Source: an uncultured Clostridium sp.
GTDB taxonomy: Bacteria; Bacillota; Clostridia; Oscillospirales; Acutalibacteraceae
Length of the DNA: 10,350 nt
Assembly (NCBI GenBank): GCA_902471875.1
Contig: CABRLN010000052.1
Location: 1 to 10,350, forward strand
Direction of reading: 5' to 3'
Program-made: the position numbers and the translations under genes
The notes under the pieces: model-generated
Told to the model about the DNA's origin: nothing
What the model saw: only the letters and a program-made list of their open reading frames with translations
Database searches by the model: none
In this document: piece by piece, positions 6,181 to 10,350 of the stretch
Position numbering within the stretch: position 1 is the stretch's first letter
How the letters are laid out: every line of letters starts with the position of its first letter

Positions 6181-6209
6181 TATAAGGTGGCAATTATGCC
6201 CCACTTACA
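6181..6209. repeat. Degenerate leader hairpin before the second HTH gene
   Basis: TATAAGGTGG (6181-6190) and CCACTTACA (6201-6209) form an imperfect hairpin that resembles the first stem of unit E at 5675-5704, with GCCCCAC shared. The unit E terminator, the TATAAT box and the TATATCACA dyad are absent here, so this is a remnant of the E unit of the duplicated cassette. Confidence 0.45.
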
Positions 6210-6236
6210 GCACATTAATTTAAAAAGGGGTAAAAA

Positions 6237-6413
6237 ATGAATGCTATTAAAAATGCACGAATTGAAAGCGGTTTAACTCGTGCAGAAGTCGCTAGAAGAT
6301 TAGAAATGCCATACAGAACACTAGAAGAATGGGAAAGAGGAAGTTATTATCCTAAACCATATGTTGAAAAACTAATTGTGCGTGAAATTAAATCTTTTAG
6401 TGAAAAAAAGTAA
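6237..6413 (+). CDS. Small XRE-type helix-turn-helix protein, copy 2
   Basis: A 58-residue paralogue of the protein at 5750 with six substitutions: S14T, D31E, K34R, E36S, H37Y and I43V. All are outside the core of the HTH; four cluster at 31-37, at or just after the recognition helix, so the two proteins could differ slightly in DNA choice. AGGGG (6226-6230) precedes the ATG by 6 bases, a better site than that of copy 1. No clear plus-strand promoter of its own is seen between 6066 and 6236. Expression may depend on read-through or on an unrecognised promoter. As in copy 1, the final AAA AAG TAA region doubles as the U-tract of a convergent RNA unit (C). Confidence 0.85.
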   Translation: MNAIKNARIESGLTRAEVARRLEMPYRTLEEWERGSYYPKPYVEKLIVREIKSFSEKK

Positions 6414-6492
6414 AAAAACAATAACGGCAACTTCCCACGCTCGCAATGTGATTAGTTACCGTTATCCCATATCCGAAAGTGAACTTCCGAAC
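6412..6492 (-). ncRNA. Predicted small RNA, unit C
   Basis: Same design as unit A. It starts near 6492 with a first hairpin (6483-6492 with 6471-6480) in which all three imperfect pairs are G-U in minus-strand RNA. The terminator stem (6454-6465 with 6421-6432) has a 21-nt loop and is followed by TGTTTTTTTAC. The loop reads GCGAGCGTGGGA, different from unit A but identical to unit D. It is convergent with the second HTH gene. Confidence 0.65.
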
Positions 6493-6498
6493 GTAATT

Positions 6499-6527
6499 AT
6501 TATACCACATTCTAAAGTTCTTTTCAA
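6499..6527 (-). promoter_or_regulatory. Minus-strand promoter of small RNA unit C
   Basis: The minus strand reads TTGAAA (6522-6527), 17 bases, then TGG-TATAAT (TATAAT at 6499-6504). The -35 again lies in a dyad (6521-6541). Confidence 0.7.
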
Positions 6528-6547
6528 GTATAATTTGAAAAATTTTT

Positions 6548-6629
6548 TATTAAAAAAATAACGGCAGCTTCCCACGCTCGCAATGTGATTAGTTACCGTT
6601 ATCTCATATCCGAAAGCGAACTTCCGAAT
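6548..6629 (-). ncRNA. Predicted small RNA, unit D
   Basis: A tandem copy of unit C at a 137-bp period. The first hairpin is 6620-6629 with 6608-6617, fully paired if three G-U pairs are allowed. The terminator stem (6591-6602 with 6558-6569) has one A-C mismatch and one G-U, followed by a T-run of seven on the minus strand. The start near 6629 lies about 60 bases upstream of, and divergent from, the third HTH gene. Confidence 0.62.
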
Positions 6630-6635
6630 GTGATT

Positions 6636-6664
6636 ATTATACCACATTCTAAAGTTCCTTTCAA
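6636..6664 (-). promoter_or_regulatory. Minus-strand promoter of small RNA unit D
   Basis: The minus strand reads TTGAAA (6659-6664), 17 bases, then TGG-TATAAT (TATAAT at 6636-6641). It is the third identical arrangement in the array. Confidence 0.7.
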
Positions 6665-6679
6665 GTATAATTTGAAAGG
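6657..6679. promoter_or_regulatory. Perfect dyad between unit D promoter and the third HTH gene
   Basis: CCTTTCAA, then GTATAAT, then TTGAAAGG: perfect 8-bp arms. The left arm holds the -35 box of unit D. The right arm contains the AAAGG ribosome binding site of the HTH gene at 6689. A protein bound here would block both. As RNA it would be a hairpin hiding the binding site, and with the T-run at 6681-6687 it also resembles a terminator. Confidence 0.5.
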
Positions 6680-6688
6680 ATTTTTTTA

Positions 6689-6922
6689 ATGATAAAATAT
6701 ACGCCTTTTTGGGACACTCTTGATAAAAGTACCGAAAGTACATACACACTAATTCATAAATATAATATAAGCAGTGCAACTGTTTCCAGGCTAAAAAATA
6801 ATAAGGGTATAAGTACATCTACAATTAATGATTTATGTAAAATTTTACACTGCCGTGTAGAAGATATTTTAGTTTATGAAGATGAACATAAAATTATATT
6901 ACTGAAACTAGTTGAAAGATAA
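6689..6922 (+). CDS. Cro/C1-type helix-turn-helix regulator
   Basis: A 77-residue protein of the compact Cro/C1 family. A short N-terminal segment (IKYTPFWDTL) leads into the HTH: helix 2 around YTLIHKYNI, then SSATVSRLKNNKGISTSTI, with the recognition helix in SATVSRLK. A final helix follows, INDLCKILHCRVEDILVYEDE, where the L-C-x-x-L-x-C-x-x-x-D-I-L pattern is the usual end of this family. It is a probable dimeric repressor and not closely related to the two 58-residue HTH proteins. AAAGGA (6675-6680) is 8 bases before the ATG and lies in the right arm of the dyad at 6657, suggesting autoregulation and control of RNA unit D (inference). It ends 24 bases before a strong bidirectional terminator. 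The opposite-strand frame over this region is a shadow. Confidence 0.88.
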   Translation: MIKYTPFWDTLDKSTESTYTLIHKYNISSATVSRLKNNKGISTSTINDLCKILHCRVEDILVYEDEHKIILLKLVER

Positions 6923-6946
6923 ATAGCCTAACAAAAAGTATATAGC

Positions 6947-6984
6947 AAAAAGGGAGATTATGTAAAAGCATAATCTCCCTTTTT
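6947..6984. terminator. Bidirectional terminator between the HTH gene and pflA
   Basis: AAAAAGGGAGATTATG (6947-6962) pairs perfectly over 16 bp with 6969-6984 around a 6-base loop. T-runs close the stem on both strands, so it can end the HTH transcript and the convergent pflBA transcript. Confidence 0.92.
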
Positions 6985-7017
6985 GGATTTAGGGGTTTAA
7001 AAAATTTGTAAGCTTTG

Positions 7018-7761
7018 TTATTTTTGAATTTCTAAAAGCTCCTCAGCACGCTTAACAGCTTCGTCTGAAGGAGTAGGAACATTCTTTAACGGATAAGGAA
7101 TTTTTAAATTCTCCCACTTAAACAAGCCCAGTGTATGATAAGGTAAAACCTCTACCCTGTCAACAGTTTTTAATGTTTTTATAAACTTGTTAAGCTCCTT
7201 TAATCCCTCTTCGTCATCTGTTACGCCTGGTACAAGTACATGGCGTATCCACATTTTTACATTGTGGTCAGAAATGTACTGTGCTATTTCTAAAACATTG
7301 CTGTTTGTAAAGCCTGTTAAAGACTTGTGCTTTGTTTCATTCATTTCTTTTAAATCTAAAAGAACAAGGTCGGTATATTGCAACAGCTTGTCAAACTTCT
7401 CTAAAAATTCGGGGTCTTTAGAAAAAGGCTGACCGCTTGTGTCTAAAGCAGTGTGAACATTATGCGTTTTTGCTATGCGAAAAAGCTCTGTTACAAATTC
7501 AATTTGCAGTAACGGTTCACCGCCGCTTACTGTAATACCGCCCTCTTTGCCCCAATAACCACGGTAACGCCACATACGGTCAAACAACGCCTTAGGCGTC
7601 CAGTCTTCGCCGTCCTTGTGCGACCATGTTTCGGGGTTGTGGCAATATTTGCAGCGCATATTGCAGCCCTGCAAAAATGCTACATATCTTACGCCGGGTC
7701 CATCCACCAAACCAAAGGTTTCAAGTGAATGGACACGACCTGTTATATTACATTCTGTCAT
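7018..7761 (-). CDS. pflA: Pyruvate formate-lyase activating enzyme
   Basis: Radical-SAM enzyme that uses a [4Fe-4S] cluster and SAM to abstract a hydrogen from the catalytic glycine of PflB, switching it on under anaerobic conditions. The 247 residues are the normal length. The cluster motif C33-x3-C37-x2-C40 is in FLQGCNMRCKYCHNPETW, preceded by the typical GLVDGPGVRYVAFLQG. The SAM-binding TVSGGEPLLQ is at 77-86, and a later strand, LVLLDLK, follows. The ATG at 7759-7761 overlaps the end of pflB by 14 bases and has no strong site of its own, so translational coupling to pflB is likely. Substrate and activator from one operon is the standard layout. The transcript ends at the terminator at 6947-6984. 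Confidence 0.97.
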   Translation of the reverse strand: MTECNITGRVHSLETFGLVDGPGVRYVAFLQGCNMRCKYCHNPETWSHKDGEDWTPKALFDRMWRYRGYWGKEGGITVSGGEPLLQIEFVTELFRIAKTHNVHTALDTSGQPFSKDPEFLEKFDKLLQYTDLVLLDLKEMNETKHKSLTGFTNSNVLEIAQYISDHNVKMWIRHVLVPGVTDDEEGLKELNKFIKTLKTVDRVEVLPYHTLGLFKWENLKIPYPLKNVPTPSDEAVKRAEELLEIQK

Positions 7762-10000
7762 GGCAAGTACGAGAAATTACATCTAGCTGCTGCTCACGAG
7801 TAAGGTCAATAAACTTAACAGCATAACCTGATACACGAATTGTAAAGTTAGCGTACTCTTCCTTTTCAGGATGCTCCATAGCGTCCTTTAGCTTTTCAAC
7901 ACCGAATACATTTACATTCAGGTGGTGAGCGCCTTGGTTGAAGTAACCGTCCATAACCTGTACAAGGTTCTTAGACTGCTCTTCTTCGCTGTGACCAAGA
8001 GCTGTTGGGTTAATTGTTTGAGTATTTGAAATACCGTCAAGTGCCCAGTGGTATGGCAGCTTAGCAACAGAGTTTAGTGAAGCAAGCAAGCCGTTTTGCT
8101 CTGCACCGTAGCTTGGGTTAGCACCAGGTGAAAGCGGAGCACCGGCCTTACGGCCGTTAGGCATTGAGCCTGTAGCCTTACCGTAAACAACATTTGATGT
8201 AATAGTAAGGATAGAAGTTGTAGGCTCAGAATCACGGTATGTGTGGTGCTTTTTAATTTTGTCAAGGAATGTTTTAAGCAACCATACAGCAATATCATCT
8301 GCACGGTCGTCGTCATTACCATACTTAGGGAAGTCGCCCTCTGTAACATAGTCCACGCAAATGCCTGTTTCGTCACGAACTGTTTTAACCTTTGCGTACT
8401 TAATAGCACTTAGTGAGTCAACTACGTGTGAGAAACCTGCAATACCTGTTGCAAATGTACGGCGAACGTCTGTGTCAATAAGAGCCATTTCAGCAGCTTC
8501 ATAATAATATTTGTCGTGCATATAATGAATTAGATTTAGTGTATTTACATACAAACCGGCTAACCAATCCATCATTACGTCATATTTTGCAACAACCTCG
8601 TCATAGTCAAGGTATTCGCTTGTAATAGGAGCATATGCAGGACCGCACTGCTCACGTGTTTTAACATCTACACCGCCATTAATAGCGTACAGTAAGCACT
8701 TAGCAAGGTTAGCACGAGCACCAAAGAACTGAATTTCTTTACCTGTTTGTGTAGCTGATACACAGCAGCAGATTGAATAATCGTCGCCCCATACAGGCTT
8801 CATAACATCGTCATTCTCATACTGAACTGAGCTTGTGCGAATTGAAATTTCAGCAGCATACTTCTTGAAAGGTGCAGGAAGAGCTTCTGAATATAGCACT
8901 GTTAGGTTTGGCTCAGGTGAAGGACCCATATTTTCAAGTGTGTGCAAGAAACGGAAGTCTGTCTTTGTTACCATTGAACGACCGTCCATACCAATACCTG
9001 CAACCTCCAATGTAGCCCATACAGGGTCACCAGAGAACAGCTCGTTATATGAAGGAATTCTTGCAAATTTAACCATACGGAATTTCATAACCATGTGGTC
9101 AATAATTTCCTGAGCCTGTGACTCAGTTAGAATACCAAGATCCATATCTCTCTTAATATAAATATCAAGGAATGTTGAAACTCTGCCAACGCTCATTGCA
9201 GCACCGTTTTGAGTTTTAATAGCAGCCAAATAACCAAAATATAGCCACTGTGCAGCTTCATAAGCATTTTTAGCAGGCTCAGAAATATCAAAACCGTAAA
9301 TCTTTGCCATTTCCTTCATGCCCTTTAAAGCATTAATCTGCATTGTAATTTCTTCACGCAGACGAATAACATCATCTACCATTGTGCCGTCGCCACAATT
9401 GTCAAAGTCATGCTTTTTTTCTTCTATAAGGAAGTCAATACCATACAAAGCAACTCTACGGTAGTCACCTACTATACGACCACGTCCATATGTGTCAGGA
9501 AGACCTGTAATAATGTGGTTATGACGGGCACTCTTCATTTCTTTTGTATAAGCGTCAAATACACCCTGGTTATGTGTACGGCTGTATTCTGTAAAAATCT
9601 TGTGCAGCTCAGGGTTTGGTGTATAACCGTTTGTTGTACAAGCCTGTTCTGCCATTTTAATGCCGCCAAAAGGCATAAATGCACGCTTTAAAGGCTTATC
9701 TGTCTGCAAACCTACAACCTTTTCAAGATCTTTTAATTCTTCACTAATATATCCAGGACCATAAGCTGTTAAACCTGTAACAACCTCTGTTTCCATATCA
9801 AGAACGCCACCCTTTGCGCGTTCCTCTTTCTGCAAAGCCTGCAGAGCACCCCATAGCTTATCAGTAGCTTCTGTAGGACCCTCAAGGAATGAAGAATCAC
9901 CATCATATGGTGTATAGTTCTTCTGAATAAAATCACGAACATTTACTTCTTCTTTCCAAATACGGCCTTCAAAGCCGTCCCACTGCTTAAAATCAGTCAT
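7748..10000 (-). CDS. pflB: Pyruvate formate-lyase (formate C-acetyltransferase)
   Basis: Glycyl-radical enzyme converting pyruvate and CoA to acetyl-CoA and formate in anaerobic fermentation. With the ATG at 9998-10000, chosen because AAGGAGG lies 8 bases upstream, the protein has 750 residues, close to the classic 760. A start at 10021 would lie upstream of that site. The catalytic cysteine pair is C412-C413 in SICCCVSATQTG (an extra cysteine, C411, precedes it). The radical glycine is G725 in IRVSGYAVKF near the C-terminus, and the N-terminus KQWDGFEGRIWKEEVNVRDF is typical. Codon use is richer in G+C than in the accessory genes, as expected of a highly expressed gene. pflA overlaps its 3' end. 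The first 22 codons, the ribosome binding site and part of the leader recur perfectly in inverted orientation at 10232-10350. No convincing promoter facing this copy was found upstream. Confidence 0.97.
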   Translation of the reverse strand: MTDFKQWDGFEGRIWKEEVNVRDFIQKNYTPYDGDSSFLEGPTEATDKLWGALQALQKEERAKGGVLDMETEVVTGLTAYGPGYISEELKDLEKVVGLQTDKPLKRAFMPFGGIKMAEQACTTNGYTPNPELHKIFTEYSRTHNQGVFDAYTKEMKSARHNHIITGLPDTYGRGRIVGDYRRVALYGIDFLIEEKKHDFDNCGDGTMVDDVIRLREEITMQINALKGMKEMAKIYGFDISEPAKNAYEAAQWLYFGYLAAIKTQNGAAMSVGRVSTFLDIYIKRDMDLGILTESQAQEIIDHMVMKFRMVKFARIPSYNELFSGDPVWATLEVAGIGMDGRSMVTKTDFRFLHTLENMGPSPEPNLTVLYSEALPAPFKKYAAEISIRTSSVQYENDDVMKPVWGDDYSICCCVSATQTGKEIQFFGARANLAKCLLYAINGGVDVKTREQCGPAYAPITSEYLDYDEVVAKYDVMMDWLAGLYVNTLNLIHYMHDKYYYEAAEMALIDTDVRRTFATGIAGFSHVVDSLSAIKYAKVKTVRDETGICVDYVTEGDFPKYGNDDDRADDIAVWLLKTFLDKIKKHHTYRDSEPTTSILTITSNVVYGKATGSMPNGRKAGAPLSPGANPSYGAEQNGLLASLNSVAKLPYHWALDGISNTQTINPTALGHSEEEQSKNLVQVMDGYFNQGAHHLNVNVFGVEKLKDAMEHPEKEEYANFTIRVSGYAVKFIDLTREQQLDVISRTCHDRM

Positions 10001-10052
10001 TTGTTTTTCCTCCTTAAACATATCTAAAAAATGGCTAGCAAGCTAACCCTTT
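9934..10052. repeat. 119-bp perfect inverted repeat, left arm
   Basis: It is the exact reverse complement of 10232-10350. It covers the first 22 codons of pflB, its ribosome binding site and the GGTTAG/CTAGCC hairpin with T-run. Homology stops at 10053, where the arms first differ. On the other side the comparison ends only because the window ends at 10350, so the true repeat may be longer. Confidence 0.95.
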
Positions 10053-10156
10053 ATACGGAAAAGAGAGTTGTGTTAATTGCACTAATTTTTAACATATAAG
10101 TATATTTTTTTATTTAAAATATACCGAAAAATATTTTTTTAAAAAAATTTTGTATT

Positions 10157-10189
10157 TACTCTTGTCATTCTATAAAAAAAGAGTATAAT
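10157..10189 (+). promoter_or_regulatory. Promoter facing the right-hand pflB copy, with overlapping dyad
   Basis: TTGTCA (10162-10167), 16 bases, TATAAT (10184-10189); the start would be near 10196, giving a leader of about 88 nt. A dyad, TACTCTT (10157-10163) and AAGAGTA (10179-10185), embraces the spacer and overlaps both boxes, so it is a possible operator. The rest of the spacer (10053-10156) is very AT-rich. It holds a loose TGTTAA...TTAACA pair at 10071-10094, but no good promoter for the left-hand copy: the best minus-strand match is TTAACA-15-TATAAA. Confidence 0.65.
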
Positions 10190-10211
10190 TTGTATTGTAC
10201 CAAGTGGGTGC

Positions 10212-10260
10212 GGTTAGAAACTTACTAGCCAAAAGGGTTAGCTTGCTAGCCATTTTTTAG
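10212..10260 (+). promoter_or_regulatory. Possible attenuator in the pflB leader
   Basis: Four alternating segments lie here: GGTTAG (10212-10217), CTAGCC (10225-10230), GGTTAG (10236-10241) and CTAGCC (10246-10251), followed by ATTTTTTAG. Segments 1:2 and 3:4 can form two hairpins, the second resembling a terminator with a 4-base loop. Segment 2 can instead pair with 3 and abolish both. All pairings use one G-U. The left-hand pflB leader has only segments 3 and 4 (10033-10048), so it could not form the alternative. Confidence 0.45.
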
Positions 10261-10350
10261 ATATGTTTAAGGAGGAAAAACAAATGACTGATTTTAAGCA
10301 GTGGGACGGCTTTGAAGGCCGTATTTGGAAAGAAGAAGTAAATGTTCGTG
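10232..10350. repeat. 119-bp perfect inverted repeat, right arm
   Basis: It is the exact reverse complement of 9934-10052, reaching the last base of the window. The 179 bases between the arms (10053-10231) are unique. Confidence 0.95.
10284..10350 (+). CDS. pflB: Second pflB start, cut by the window end
   Basis: ATG at 10284-10286, preceded by AAGGAGG at 10269-10275, opens a frame identical in 22 codons to the N-terminus of the pflB at 10000 on the other strand (beginning MTDFKQWDGFEGRIW). It would be transcribed from the promoter at 10162-10189. Only the start is visible: it could be a full paralogue, a fragment, or an assembly fold-back of the same gene, since an identity of 119/119 including the untranslated leader is unusually high for two old paralogues. 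Confidence 0.6.
   Translation, partial: MTDFKQWDGFEGRIWKEEVNVR

Larger units (their letters stand above)
5629..6690. repeat. Duplicated HTH/small-RNA cassette array
   Basis: Two cassettes of the same order lie in tandem. Cassette 1: leader hairpin E (5675), HTH1 (5750), RNA unit A (5934), RNA unit B (6073). Cassette 2: degenerate leader hairpin (6181), HTH2 (6237), RNA unit C (6421), RNA unit D (6558). The HTH starts and the A and C terminator stems are both exactly 487 bp apart. A to B (about 140 bp) and C to D (137 bp) are spaced alike. Units C and D differ at about 8 of 122 positions, while B is the most decayed copy. Confidence 0.75.

Noticed and set aside
5629..6413. Type III toxin-antitoxin system (ToxIN-like RNA repeats plus toxin)
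   Set aside because: The RNA units lie on the strand opposite to the protein genes and have individual promoters. The proteins are 58-residue HTH domains, not ToxN-type RNases, and there is no short tandem repeat precursor.
5934..6690. CRISPR array
   Set aside because: The repeats are about 120-140 bp, few, uneven in spacing and contain promoters and terminators. There are no short regular spacers and no cas genes.
6462..6818. Minus-strand open frame of 118 codons over RNA units C, D and the third HTH gene
   Set aside because: It is a chance frame through the tandem repeats, which gives its internal repetition (RNFRMWYNN-like). It runs antisense to a convincing HTH gene and has no ribosome binding site or family resemblance.
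8074..8409. Minus-strand 111-codon frame inside pflB
   Set aside because: Out-of-frame shadow of a complete, well-conserved pflB with no start signals.
10071..10094. Rex-type redox operator upstream of pflB (TGTTAA...TTAACA)
   Set aside because: The half-sites are 12 bases apart, too far for the usual Rex spacing, and the sequence between is unrelated. In such AT-rich DNA this is likely chance.

Overview
The window is AT-rich DNA with strong AGGAGG-type ribosome binding sites, poly-T intrinsic terminators, TGnTATAAT extended -10 boxes, a GTG start, and a pflB-pflA fermentation pair. Together with the style of RlmD and MurC, this suggests an anaerobic low-GC Firmicute, most likely a gut clostridium of the Ruminococcaceae/Oscillospirales type. 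The taxonomy is inference; no rRNA or tRNA gene is visible.

Left part (1-2200), accessory DNA. The window opens in the 3' end of an IS3-family transposase (+ strand). The IS right end falls at about 135. Exactly there begins a decayed second copy (136-258) of part of the rlmD 3' region. Between this remnant and the intact rlmD lie two minus-strand genes: a YhcG/DUF1016 PD-(D/E)XK nuclease-like protein and an unrecognised protein with an R-N-x3-H motif of HEPN type. The pair is therefore bracketed by a 104-bp direct repeat and an IS element, as expected of an acquired island.

Centre left (2208-5510), housekeeping DNA. rlmD (23S rRNA uracil-C5 methyltransferase, minus strand, with an unusual C-terminal tail of about 108 residues) and murC (UDP-MurNAc-L-alanine ligase, plus strand) diverge from a shared promoter region. 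murC ends at a strong terminator.

Centre (5511-6984), the most unusual part. Two nearly identical 58-residue XRE-type helix-turn-helix genes on the plus strand have starts exactly 487 bp apart. Interleaved on the minus strand are compact units, each reading as a complete small RNA gene: a promoter (TTGAAA-17-TATAAT with an extended TG), about 80 nt of RNA with one hairpin, and a GC-containing terminator hairpin with a U-tract. Three intact copies and one decayed copy form one family. A fifth unit of different sequence but the same design lies in the leader of the first HTH gene. Nearly every imperfect base pair in these stems is a G-U wobble when read as minus-strand RNA and an A-C mismatch when read as plus-strand RNA, which points to minus-strand transcripts. 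The order is [leader RNA - HTH - RNA - RNA] twice, then a third, different HTH gene. I read it as a duplicated small-RNA/mini-repressor cassette of unknown function.

Right part (6985-10350), fermentation. pflA and pflB are translationally overlapped on the minus strand and encode the activase and pyruvate formate-lyase. Upstream of pflB, a perfect 119-bp inverted repeat places a second, identical pflB start on the plus strand running off the window. The 179-bp spacer holds one good promoter, which faces the right-hand copy. This may be a pair of divergent pflB paralogues, an invertible promoter, or an assembly fold-back at a contig end; the sequence alone cannot decide.
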